IMG/VR virus record: IMGVR_UViG_3300033153_005890 | Coordinates: 1 to 21,855 of that record | Origin: a virus | Reading direction: 5' to 3' (one strand) | Length of the DNA: 21,855 nucleotides | Shown: piece after piece, positions 6,110 to 13,650 of the stretch | Layout: each line of letters begins with the position of its first letter | Numbering within the stretch: position 1 is the first letter of the stretch | Notes under the pieces: generated by a model | Seen by the model: the letters and a program-made list of their open reading frames with translations, nothing else | What the model was told of the DNA's origin: nothing | Database searches by the model: none | Made by a program: the position numbers and the translations under genes

Positions 6110-6615
6110 TATTTATCCAGCTTGTTTACTTTTGCGTAAACCGATAGCCAAAATCCTTCCTCTTGTTCTTTAAATTCTCTTGCAAGCCCCTCTTTTTCTA
6201 CGTGAGCACGCAATATTTTTCTTACAATTTCAGTTAAAATGAGGCGAAAAGTTTTTGCCAAGTCCCCCCGGAATTGCAACAATACAGCCGGTACACAAGC
6301 AATAATGCCAATGATTGCAGCTATAGCAGTCTTATAATGTTGCACATATAACAATGCAACGGAGGCCCCGGTTAGAGCACAAGCCACGCCAAAAGTAATC
6401 AGGTCAAGGTTCCTTAAGGGATTCAAGGGTTTTAACTTGCGCGTTTTAATCTTTTCTTTAACGGTTTCAGGCCGCATTTGTGACGTGGCTACCTTGGCGT
6501 CGTCATTGCGCATTTTTTTTGTCATTGGGCGCAACCCGTGTTTTTCCTCTGTTGCAAATAACGGTTCTGTGTCTTTTTCAGATCCCGTTAAAGAAAAATC
6601 CTCTGTGTCGCCCAT
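6109..6615 (-). CDS. Two-TM membrane protein of the kinase cassette
   Basis: This 168-residue protein has a charged N-terminal region of about 70 residues rich in Lys, Glu and Thr. Two adjacent hydrophobic segments follow (about 72-92 and 96-114), then an amphipathic, highly charged helix (118-168). The short connection between the segments suggests a hairpin with both ends in the cytoplasm. The N-terminal region has several Ser/Thr next to acidic or basic residues and could be a substrate of the adjacent kinase (inference). A holin is an alternative because of the TM hairpin and charged C-terminus, but no endolysin is adjacent. AAAGGA precedes the ATG by 8 bases. It ends at the kinase start (TAATG), so the two are translationally coupled. 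Within the first 11 codons lies one CCGTTAAA motif copy (6585-6592). Confidence 0.75.
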   Translation of the reverse strand: MGDTEDFSLTGSEKDTEPLFATEEKHGLRPMTKKMRNDDAKVATSQMRPETVKEKIKTRKLKPLNPLRNLDLITFGVACALTGASVALLYVQHYKTAIAAIIGIIACVPAVLLQFRGDLAKTFRLILTEIVRKILRAHVEKEGLAREFKEQEEGFWLSVYAKVNKLDK

Positions 6616-6618
6616 AAT

Positions 6619-7020
6619 CTAATCCTTTGCGAGTATTTGCGAAATTCCTTTGGCCATTTGCCAGAGCTTGTCTTGCTTCTGCGACATAGTGTTTACTTGA
6701 TTTTGCAACGTATTTATTTTTGTATTCGCTGCTTTTTCATGGCTAACAAGCAATTTTCCGATGTCCGTTTTTGTTGTTGCCATGTGGCCTTTTATATCAA
6801 CGATTGTCGCGTCTGTTTTCTTTTCTTGTGCCGCAAACTTGCTATTTATAACGGTGTCCATTCCGTCAAGTTTTTGTTGCGCCTGTGTTTTAGTTTTTTC
6901 AAGGGTTTTGTTTACTTCTGTAGTTGCTTTTGTTGCAGATGCTTTCAAGTCTTGCAAACACTTGTCGATGTGGGCATCAAGCTCGCTCATGCCCTTGTTT
7001 ATTGTATCCATGAAACCCAT
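6619..7020 (-). CDS. Helical coiled-coil protein of the kinase cassette
   Basis: This 133-residue protein looks almost wholly alpha-helical. It is rich in Lys, Thr, Asp, Gln and Ala, has almost no aromatic residues and shows heptad-like spacing (for example MDTINKGMSELDAHIDKCLQ and NTKINTLQNQVNTMSQKQDK). It has one Cys, no signal peptide and no membrane segment. It could be an oligomerisation or scaffold protein; apolipoprotein-like membrane-surface binding is another possibility. It opens the four-gene block with the membrane protein, kinase and lipoprotein. The ATG follows AAAGGAAGGAAAAAC, and CCGTTAAA lies 16-23 bases upstream. A fiber or tail accessory role cannot be excluded, since it directly follows tail-tip genes. 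Function is not recognised. Confidence 0.75.
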   Translation of the reverse strand: MGFMDTINKGMSELDAHIDKCLQDLKASATKATTEVNKTLEKTKTQAQQKLDGMDTVINSKFAAQEKKTDATIVDIKGHMATTKTDIGKLLVSHEKAANTKINTLQNQVNTMSQKQDKLWQMAKGISQILAKD

Positions 7021-7053
7021 AATGTTTTTCCTTCCTTTAACGGTTTACATTTT

Positions 7054-7293
7054 TTACGGCGCAACTTCTTGTACCGCGTCGGTTTCCGAATTATAATACC
7101 AATCTTGTTTTCTAATGGTCGGATAAAAAAAGTAATGTTTGTGAAGCATTGTTTCATTTGTGTTGTCAAAACTACCGTCTGTTTCAAAATTTTCTTTCCC
7201 GTATCGCAAAACTAAATATTGAGCAATACTTTGCCCCTCACCATTTCGGGGATGAACCCCTGTATGATTTTGCTTAGCAAAAACGATATTCAC
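7054..7293 (-). CDS. Small hypothetical protein after the hub-adjacent fiber gene
   Basis: This 79-residue protein starts at a GTG (7293) two bases after the stop of the upstream gene, with GGGGGA spanning that gene's last codons as ribosome binding site. It is polar and rich in aromatic and His residues (for example HKHYFFYPTIRKQDWYYNSE), with no signal peptide or membrane segment. Small genes after a tail-fiber gene are often fiber assembly chaperones or virion accessory proteins, but the sequence itself does not show a family I know. A 33-base gap with a CCGTTAAA copy separates it from the kinase cassette. Confidence 0.6.
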   Translation of the reverse strand: MNIVFAKQNHTGVHPRNGEGQSIAQYLVLRYGKENFETDGSFDNTNETMLHKHYFFYPTIRKQDWYYNSETDAVQEVAP

Positions 7294-7295
7294 AA

Positions 7296-8237
7296 TTATC
7301 CCCCAAAATATCCGATTAAGTATATATCAGTACCTGTTCCAGCCGATGTTTCATATTCAAAAATCCGGTTTGTGTCGAGCAATTGGTTAACAGTGTTTGC
7401 ATGTGCGGCAGGCACAAAATTTTGATAATTTACAGTAGAACCGTTTTTGCGCGTTAGTGTGTCCTTGTTACAATCGATCATCAACAGCGCATCAGTTGTG
7501 CCAGCCGGTACATAATCGGACAAATCTATATTGGTCCAGGATGTAGCAGCGCCACCGATTAGCACTTGAGTTTTACTCGTGTCTTCAAAAAGCGATCTCA
7601 TTGCGCAACACTGATAAAATTCAATAAAGTTATTGATCCCATCATTAGCCACAGAGCCAACCTTACGGCGGTAATCATAACCAGACGGCATAACGGGAGA
7701 GTCACCAGTCATAACAAAAAGCCCGTCGTAGGTGTCGGCGACAGAATGCCAGATCAAATAAATATCATATACTTGGCTTGCTGACTCGCTGCCGGTATCT
7801 AGTTTCGAGCTGATGTCAATAGTTAGGGGGGCCACTGAAAATAAATTAAATGAATTTGTTTCGTCACGAGCTTTGCCAATGTTAATTTTTACGCTGCTGT
7901 CAGACACAAACTCACAATTAAGGCCGCTGCGGTAATCTGGCGGCCAAGGTGGCGCGCCGCTTGTTGTGCCTAGATCTAGTGTGATTATGCCGCCGCCCGA
8001 CTTACGAATCTTGAACTTGAGAATATTGCCGCCTTCATCGACGTACATGTGCAATTTTGAATTAGCAAGCTCCGGATCGGCGGCGGCGGCGGCTGGCGCG
8101 TCAATTATAAAATTATCATCATCATTACGGAAAATAACTTTATCATTTATACGCTCCATGTTACTTGTTATTATTGCGTTCCAGCCCTGCTGTGCGTAAT
8201 CAATTGTTTCTAGGTTGCTTGGGTTTAATATTGTCAT
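7296..8237 (-). CDS. Hub-adjacent tail protein (fiber/appendage-like)
   Basis: This 313-residue protein has the N-terminal phrase NLETIDYAQQGWNAIITSNM, like the 'W....N.N...id' opening of many phage tail appendage proteins. Its C-terminus (FEYETSAGTGTDIYLIGYFGG) ends in the 'lIGY' strand typical of fiber-like domains. A central block YDIYLIWHSVADTYDGLFVM recalls the 'yylyl...' strands of phage fibers. It overlaps the tail hub gene by 4 bases (ATGA), and genes placed immediately after the J-like hub commonly encode proteins bound to the tail tip. No enzymatic motif is visible. The product is probably a minor virion protein that binds the hub or carries another fiber. Confidence 0.65.
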   Translation of the reverse strand: MTILNPSNLETIDYAQQGWNAIITSNMERINDKVIFRNDDDNFIIDAPAAAAADPELANSKLHMYVDEGGNILKFKIRKSGGGIITLDLGTTSGAPPWPPDYRSGLNCEFVSDSSVKINIGKARDETNSFNLFSVAPLTIDISSKLDTGSESASQVYDIYLIWHSVADTYDGLFVMTGDSPVMPSGYDYRRKVGSVANDGINNFIEFYQCCAMRSLFEDTSKTQVLIGGAATSWTNIDLSDYVPAGTTDALLMIDCNKDTLTRKNGSTVNYQNFVPAAHANTVNQLLDTNRIFEYETSAGTGTDIYLIGYFGG

Positions 8238-10492
8238 GCGTAATAATTCCCATCTGGCGCGCTTACTGTTATTGTCAGCCCGGCGCTTGACCGCCCAGAC
8301 ACTCTGTGTTTAACGGTTATTTCAACGTCGCCACTGTAAACTATCAAAACATTTGTGCTTGTACTATACACCGTTGTAGCATTATACGTTAAAACAAAAT
8401 CGCCATCGCGTGAGAATGGTGGCGCTTGATCTGTGTAAGTATCTTCCGGTTGCGCACCTGCGCCGGCTGTGTCTTGTGTGTCTGGAAAAACAATTAAATT
8501 TATCTGATCTGTTGCCGACCGAACAGCCGTTATTCTGCCGGGCCTCCACGGCGTCGCCGCCTTGTCAGATACCGTGAAAGGAATAGCTGAAGCACTTCCA
8601 GCAGCAAGTGTGTTTGTTTGAAATATCGGCAAATATTTAAGATAAAAACTTTCTGCCGAAATCCCTTTGAGAACGTTGTTTTCTGTAATTTCCACAATCC
8701 AAATCGGATCTGTTGCAATGTGCGCCTCGATTGGCGTGTTTAGCACTCCGCGAATAACACCACCGAGCCTATAAGAAACGGGCCCCTCGGGCGTCACCGT
8801 CTGAAAACTTATCATCTCATTACCTATGATAGCTACACGGCGCCTGTAAAATAGATCCGTGCGTGAGATGTCGCCAAAAGCCGGCGCGAAATCCTCCTTG
8901 TAAGGAGTATACAGTATTCCTACACTATCGTCAATCTTATATGTCGATAAAGGATAAGTTTCGTCAAGTAATCCATGCTGCGCCCACGTCGCAAAAATTC
9001 CTTTGTTTTGGTAGTCGCTGCCAGTGTTTGAATATATGACCTGAAAGCTTGTTTCAATCCCTAGCTCACGCGCAGCAAGCAACAGAAAAGCCTTTTCTTT
9101 TAACGTATCGGAATTGTACGGCAGCTCAAACAAATATTGTTTAACAAGCGCAACCGGCTCCACCGTCGGTGCTGTCCATAGAGAACCGCCCGCTTGCTGG
9201 TACACGTCATCAAAAAGAGTTTCTATCATCTGGACAGCCTTAAATTTAAGAGTATTCTTGTTGTTCTCAGAATAGGAAATATCCGTTATTCTGTACTCGG
9301 CGCTGAAAAGCCCATAGTCACTGTGTGCTATGCTTACAACATCGCCAACAATAAGCATATCAAAGCTTAGGTTCGTCTCGAAATCTATCTCAGCTTCGGG
9401 GTAACTATTCTTTTTTCCGATTTCTGTCAATCTTTTCGACGCCGTGTCAACGTCACGGAAAGCAGACAGGTCAACGGATAGTTGCTTTTTGTATCCCACG
9501 AGCCGCTGCACTGCTGGATTAGGCCAGGACACCACGCGGTTTGTGAAATCCATAGCGGAGTCCGTGAAGTTACCGCGAAAATCGTTATAAATTTCGTGAT
9601 AGCTGCGACGTGTAAACTTAAATTTGATAAAATCGTCTTGCGTCATCGCTGCCGCAGGTGTTTCGGCTGGATCATAAGCACGTAGCGCGTACCGCCCGTA
9701 ATCATTGATGTATAACGCGCCGTCAACAAACCCAAGAATTTTCTGAATTATTTCTGCCGCGTCTTGCTGTGCGCTAAAAAGTAAATTTATTCCGTAGTTT
9801 TTTGAATGCCAAAAATCAGCTGCCACGTTAAAGCTTGCCAAATCGATTCCGTTTTGATCTGCGCCAGCCTTGAGAAGCACGTCATACACTGCCGCGGCTG
9901 GATTGTTACCGTTTGTCTCGTTTGCCCAATTTACCGTTAAAGGCAAAATCCGGTCTACAACAAAATGAACGATTGGCAAAACAGTAGTGTTTTCGCCCAC
10001 AAACCAGCGTTTATAGAAAACGTGCGAAACACCAGGCAATTTTGAGGTAAACTCGCCCGGCTCCGTTGGTTTTGTGGTTTCTGTACCGTCGTTAAAATAA
10101 GTGGTTCCCGCCTCAATGGGCTTTTGATCGTCGTTTATATACGTTTCAACAAGTTCGATTTTTCCTAAACTTATGGCTTGCCAGGAGTCGAGATAATAAT
10201 TTATGCCTGTAACGGCTCCACCTCCGCCTCCCATAAAACCTTTGCCTCCGCCGCCTTCTGTAATTTCCTCAGTTTCCAAATTACCGTACCAAAGCAAAGT
10301 CCCATTTATTCTTTTACGACCATATACCAAGGGCAATGCGGCGCCTTCGCGACTTTGAGTTATCCCAAAATCGTCTAAGGATGCGGGCTCCATGCGATTC
10401 TGATTATTCTTGTTTTTCTTCATTAGATACAAAGAATAAGCCAGAGAACCAGCCGCTATTGCAATTGATGCGATTGCAAACCCGATAGCCAT
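8234..10492 (-). CDS. Tail tip hub protein (lambda J / GTA gp15-like)
   Basis: This 752-residue protein is the probable central tail hub, which closes the tail tube and contacts the cell envelope. It begins with a hydrophobic stretch (MAIGFAIASIAIAAGSLAYS), then ITQSREGAALPLVYGRKRINGTLLW (43-68), the usual 'G..lP.vyG..rv.g..iw' opening of J-like hubs. A glycine-rich loop (80-92, GGGGKGFMGGGGG) follows. Residues of about 240-270 (DAAEIIQKILGFVDGALYIN) and 370-400 (EIDFETNLSFDMLIVGDVVSI) match the gp27/hub fold of the phage tail protein family. The C-terminal part is beta-rich and could hold fiber-binding or receptor-contact domains. It follows the NlpC/P60 gene by 5 bases, with GAGGAA before the ATG, in the same order as in lambda (L, K, I, J) and gene transfer agents. 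Confidence 0.88.
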   Translation of the reverse strand: MAIGFAIASIAIAAGSLAYSLYLMKKNKNNQNRMEPASLDDFGITQSREGAALPLVYGRKRINGTLLWYGNLETEEITEGGGGKGFMGGGGGAVTGINYYLDSWQAISLGKIELVETYINDDQKPIEAGTTYFNDGTETTKPTEPGEFTSKLPGVSHVFYKRWFVGENTTVLPIVHFVVDRILPLTVNWANETNGNNPAAAVYDVLLKAGADQNGIDLASFNVAADFWHSKNYGINLLFSAQQDAAEIIQKILGFVDGALYINDYGRYALRAYDPAETPAAAMTQDDFIKFKFTRRSYHEIYNDFRGNFTDSAMDFTNRVVSWPNPAVQRLVGYKKQLSVDLSAFRDVDTASKRLTEIGKKNSYPEAEIDFETNLSFDMLIVGDVVSIAHSDYGLFSAEYRITDISYSENNKNTLKFKAVQMIETLFDDVYQQAGGSLWTAPTVEPVALVKQYLFELPYNSDTLKEKAFLLLAARELGIETSFQVIYSNTGSDYQNKGIFATWAQHGLLDETYPLSTYKIDDSVGILYTPYKEDFAPAFGDISRTDLFYRRRVAIIGNEMISFQTVTPEGPVSYRLGGVIRGVLNTPIEAHIATDPIWIVEITENNVLKGISAESFYLKYLPIFQTNTLAAGSASAIPFTVSDKAATPWRPGRITAVRSATDQINLIVFPDTQDTAGAGAQPEDTYTDQAPPFSRDGDFVLTYNATTVYSTSTNVLIVYSGDVEITVKHRVSGRSSAGLTITVSAPDGNYYA

Positions 10493-10497
10493 ATAAA

Positions 10498-10989
10498 TTA
10501 TTCCTCGCAGAGCCTATAAGCTCTGTAAATATACTTTTCCCAATATCTCAAAGGCGCTATGTGTACGCCTATTTTTTCTGTGCTGTGAACTATATCGCCA
10601 TTACCAATATAAATCGCCGAATGGTTTGCCAGCCGTTTTTGGGATACCCGGAAAATAAGCCAATCACCAAAGGCAAAATTTTCTTCTTTAACGACTTTCG
10701 CTTTTAATCCAGAGCGCAAATGACTAAAATGATTCGCCATGCTACGCAAGAAAACTTCAGTGTTCCCGTGTACGTGCCAGTCAGAAGGCAAGTATTTAGG
10801 CGCTTCCACGGTCGTCAGTATTCCGTATTCGCGCAGAGCTTCCGCCAGGAACAAAGCACAATCAGCGCCCCGTCCTTTTATTCCGCAATTTCTGCGGTAT
10901 GGCGTACCAACCCAAGACGACAGGACGGCAAAAAACGCATCTTTCCTTTTAACGTCGTTAAGAAAAAAAGGTTTTATGTTATCGCCCAT
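10498..10989 (-). CDS. NlpC/P60 tail-tip peptidase (lambda K-like)
   Basis: This 163-residue protein has the NlpC/P60 cysteine peptidase core. Residues 25-45 (SWVGTPYRRN, then GADCALF) give the nucleophile Cys44, and NHSAIYIGNGDIVHS (122-136) gives the catalytic His123, with His135 possible as the third polar residue. Family members cleave peptidoglycan stem peptides. In lambda K and gene transfer agent gp14 this function sits at the tail tip and is thought to help penetrate the cell wall. It overlaps the upstream 59-residue lipoprotein gene by 11 bases and is followed by the hub gene. GAGGA lies before the ATG. No signal peptide is present, as expected for a virion component. Confidence 0.9.
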   Translation of the reverse strand: MGDNIKPFFLNDVKRKDAFFAVLSSWVGTPYRRNCGIKGRGADCALFLAEALREYGILTTVEAPKYLPSDWHVHGNTEVFLRSMANHFSHLRSGLKAKVVKEENFAFGDWLIFRVSQKRLANHSAIYIGNGDIVHSTEKIGVHIAPLRYWEKYIYRAYRLCEE

Positions 10990-11158
10990 TTAAACGGTCC
11001 TCTATGGCCTTTACTTTATGCTGCCGAACATCATCCGACTTGACACGAACCTCGAACGCTCGCCATTTCCCGCCTGTATCCTTGCGAAAAGACACATGGC
11101 CAGGCACGGGGCAGCTTGTCAAGCAAAAAACCGTTAAAAGAAATAATATTTTTTTCAT
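10979..11158 (-). CDS. Small lipoprotein (59 aa) inside the tail-tip operon
   Basis: The 59-residue frame starts at ATG 11158 and ends at TAA 10979. The product begins MKKILFLLTVFCLTSC, a compact lipoprotein signal peptide with lipobox L-T-S-C16. After cleavage only about 44 residues remain (PVPGHVSFRKDTGGKW and a charged, helical C-terminus). The gene lies between the L-like and K-like tail genes and overlaps the NlpC/P60 gene by 11 bases, so it belongs to the late transcript. The upstream sequence GCAGAGTAGAAAAT gives only a modest ribosome binding site. Phage lipoproteins of this size can block the phage's own receptor (for example Llp of T5) or assist lysis (Rz1). Here a superinfection-exclusion or envelope role is plausible but inferred. 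Confidence 0.75.
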   Translation of the reverse strand: MKKILFLLTVFCLTSCPVPGHVSFRKDTGGKWRAFEVRVKSDDVRQHKVKAIEDRLNGR

Positions 11159-11175
11159 ATTTTCTACTCTGCTAT

Positions 11176-11970
11176 TTATCCAAAACCAGAAACCGCTGGA
11201 TTTTTTGATGGGATATAGGGCATTCCCAAGTAATTATCCAAATTAGAAAACTTATCCCTGCACGTCACCGGCGATAAATTACAACCAGGATAAGCCACGA
11301 TGATTGAACCCGTATAAACGCGGGCATCGAAGGGGACTTGCAAAGTAATTGTGCTTGTAAAATGGTTCGTAATTAAGCGAAAATCTGTGTCAGCAACCAC
11401 ATGCCCGCCGGTAAAATAACCATTCGGTTTAGCCGCAAACGCTGCCGAAACAAGCGTCGATGCTGTAACTGTAACGGTTGCAGCCGTGCGGAAATCTTCT
11501 TGGTTGAGCTTACAGCCTGGATCAAATACCCTGTGATTGCAATAAGCCTGGTAAAGGACATTCGGAATCTTCGTGCGAAGCACGTCAGACAAGCTTTCGC
11601 AAGTAGCCCGTGCAACCTTATCCTCTATGTCTACCGTTTTTATTATTCCCGAGAATACCAGACGGAAAGCCGTCAAGTCAGAAAGAAAAGCACGGTATAT
11701 CTTAATGATTACGGGCTCTAAAGGCGTATTTGCAATATATTGAGTCATCGGGAAAATTAAGGGCGCTGAAATCGTTACAGTGATTGCTCTAAACTGTTGG
11801 TCTACGTTAAAAGGTGAACGTTGCAAAGGTTTTGAAACATACTCTTGACCGCCAAATGTTATATTATTTGCGTACGAAGTATAATAATAAATCACGTTAG
11901 CAACAGAAATTTCAAATAACTCTGCAAACCCCGACATTTCTGTCTTAACGGTTTCCGTCTCGTATGTCAC
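11176..11970 (-). CDS. L-like minor tail protein with four-cysteine metal site (DUF2163/BR0599-type)
   Basis: This 264-residue protein resembles the tail-tip proteins of the DUF2163 / BR0599 group and lambda L. The N-terminal part (residues 13-72: SGFAELFEISVANVIYYYTS, then FGGQEYVSKPLQR) is typical. Four cysteines in the expected pattern occur at Cys144 (CNHRVFDPGC, with Cys153), Cys230 (YPGC) and Cys237 (TCRDKF). The conserved ending NLDNYLGMPYIPSKNPA follows. In lambda L and gene transfer agent gp13 such cysteines are known or proposed to bind an Fe-S cluster. The start is GTG at 11970, 4-base overlap (GTGA) with the previous gene and AAAGGAG 8 bases upstream. It lies before the small lipoprotein and NlpC/P60 genes, as in lambda and gene transfer agents. 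Confidence 0.85.
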   Translation of the reverse strand: MTYETETVKTEMSGFAELFEISVANVIYYYTSYANNITFGGQEYVSKPLQRSPFNVDQQFRAITVTISAPLIFPMTQYIANTPLEPVIIKIYRAFLSDLTAFRLVFSGIIKTVDIEDKVARATCESLSDVLRTKIPNVLYQAYCNHRVFDPGCKLNQEDFRTAATVTVTASTLVSAAFAAKPNGYFTGGHVVADTDFRLITNHFTSTITLQVPFDARVYTGSIIVAYPGCNLSPVTCRDKFSNLDNYLGMPYIPSKNPAVSGFG

Positions 11971-12593
11971 GCCGGATACTCCTTTGTCAATTCCGCAAAC
12001 TCAATTTTTGTGCTGCTTATCTGGCTTGATTTATGCGCAAACTCCAATTGGTCCTTATCAAACCGTACAAGATACAATCGGCCAAACTCCTGTATATCAG
12101 CAATTGTAATTGCTCTATCGGTAATCGTGTCAAGCTGCAAGGTTAATTTTCCAGCTCCTGGCCCAGGTATCACTGCAATTATTTTGCGTGTAATCATGTC
12201 ACCGTTTTGTAACAAAATATAAACCCGCTCATATCCTTGATACGCAAGGTCAAACGAATTATCTTCAACATACAAAACCGTTGAATTCATCGGCACATTT
12301 TGCGATAGTGTAAATTCTGCACGGTATCCCGGCAACCAAAATTTTTCTACTCGTCCTTTTCTAGCTGCGTAAAAATCAAGAATTTCTTTTGTCTCCGCCG
12401 GCGTCACGTTGACATAATCAAAGCTTTGACGGCGCGGCACCTGATCGACAAAAGATAAAATATCCTGTACGGAACCAGGGAAGCTCAGAAGCTGATTTGA
12501 CAGCGCATAATTTTGCTCAATTTGATTAGACCAATCAGGCCGAATCCTATATATTATACTAATTGTGCCGAGTCCTGTCAAGTCATCAGCCAA
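11967..12593 (-). CDS. Minor tail-tip protein (distal tail-like)
   Basis: This 208-residue protein is read from the second of two TTG codons (12593), which lies 7 bases after AAGGAG; the first TTG (12599) is only one base away from it and is unlikely to be used. No ATG is available early in the frame. Residues 60-90 hold NVTPAETKEILDFYAARKGR followed by VEKFWLPGYRAEF, the pattern of tail proteins placed just upstream of DUF2163-type proteins. The rest is beta-rich. It probably forms part of the distal tail ring between tube and hub. It overlaps the upstream gene by 8 bases and the L-like gene by 4 bases. Confidence 0.75.
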   Translation of the reverse strand: MADDLTGLGTISIIYRIRPDWSNQIEQNYALSNQLLSFPGSVQDILSFVDQVPRRQSFDYVNVTPAETKEILDFYAARKGRVEKFWLPGYRAEFTLSQNVPMNSTVLYVEDNSFDLAYQGYERVYILLQNGDMITRKIIAVIPGPGAGKLTLQLDTITDRAITIADIQEFGRLYLVRFDKDQLEFAHKSSQISSTKIEFAELTKEYPA

Positions 12594-13647
12594 GAACAAG
12601 CTCCTTAAAATTTAACGACACTTCTGTAAGTGTTGGCGTTTTGTGTTTTGGTGCCACACTATCAATATAAGCCAACATTACCGGGAAAATTAACGTTGTC
12701 GCTTTGTCAAAAGCTTCTGTAATCTCGCTCGTGAAAGTTAAACTCCCGCCCCCAATAGATGAGAGAACTTTTATAGTTGCTATACCCGATGCATAATCGA
12801 GCAAAATAATATTTTCTGTTAACGATTGTAAATTAAAATAATCGCCTATATCCTCTATAATATCTAATGTTGCCGCACCTTGTATGTCTGTGGTCGTTGT
12901 CATGCCTTCCGCGTAGACTGGCACGCCTATGACCTTGTTGTGGGCAAAGCTTAACACGTTAGTAAGTTTTTGCGCTTCTGTTTCTTGCGCGAAAAAATCA
13001 AAACTTTCATCTCTGTAAAACCTTGGCAACATTGGCCTACGTTGTTCTATAAGTCGCTTAGTCGTATCAATAACGGTTTCCATCTTGTACGTTAATTTAA
13101 CATCGGTTGCCCATTGAATATCGAACGGAAACGGTTGCACTCTGGTTCCCGAAACCAGTATAAGAAAGCCTTGCCCGCTCACAAGATACAAGTAAATAGT
13201 GGCCTGGTCGACCGGCCCCGATTGCAAAACCGTTAAAAAATGAATGGTTTCCTCCGTTGGGGTAAGTGTTTCTGGGATAGCGCCGGTTTCTAAAGTGGTT
13301 CCTGTTGCGTTAATTGGCACAATTGCAGTTATTTCCTTGTCTGTGGCCTGGTAAGCGTTCCAGATGCTTATGTTATATACGATATCATCAACAATAAAAC
13401 CAGCATTTATGATTATCGGCTTGAACCAAAGTCTCTCATAAATTTGCTCTGTGCCATAATTATGAGTGGCTACAGCCTGTTTTGTTGTGCCAGTGGACAC
13501 GGGCGAACGCGTCAAAAAAGAAGCTATCCCCTCGAACTTGTCCGTCTCTGCCGTAATTTCTTCCGTGTATCCGCGCGCCATCTCAACCGGTAAACCATCG
13601 CCCGCATTCGGTGCCCGCTCAATTTCAACCCCTGTATGTATCGCCAT
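12586..13647 (-). CDS. Phage tail protein, tail-tip region
   Basis: This 353-residue protein is beta-rich and has no signal peptide or enzymatic motif. Residues of about 188-222 (ETVIDTTKRLIEQRRPMLPR, then FYRDESFDFF) contain the 'EQRrPlr..prr...f' phrase found in siphovirus tail proteins near the tail tip. Its place between two larger virion proteins and the distal-tail-like protein supports a role in the tail tip. The ATG at 13647 lies just after the upstream stop; the ribosome binding site is weak (AAGGA about 13 bases away), so coupling to the upstream gene is likely. The function is inferred mainly from context. Confidence 0.7.
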   Translation of the reverse strand: MAIHTGVEIERAPNAGDGLPVEMARGYTEEITAETDKFEGIASFLTRSPVSTGTTKQAVATHNYGTEQIYERLWFKPIIINAGFIVDDIVYNISIWNAYQATDKEITAIVPINATGTTLETGAIPETLTPTEETIHFLTVLQSGPVDQATIYLYLVSGQGFLILVSGTRVQPFPFDIQWATDVKLTYKMETVIDTTKRLIEQRRPMLPRFYRDESFDFFAQETEAQKLTNVLSFAHNKVIGVPVYAEGMTTTTDIQGAATLDIIEDIGDYFNLQSLTENIILLDYASGIATIKVLSSIGGGSLTFTSEITEAFDKATTLIFPVMLAYIDSVAPKHKTPTLTEVSLNFKELVLG

Positions 13648-13650
13648 AAT

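Noticed and set aside
6109-6615. Holin assignment for the two-TM protein
   Set aside because: The membrane hairpin would fit, but no endolysin or spanin lies nearby and its coupling to the kinase gene points elsewhere; it is kept only as an alternative.
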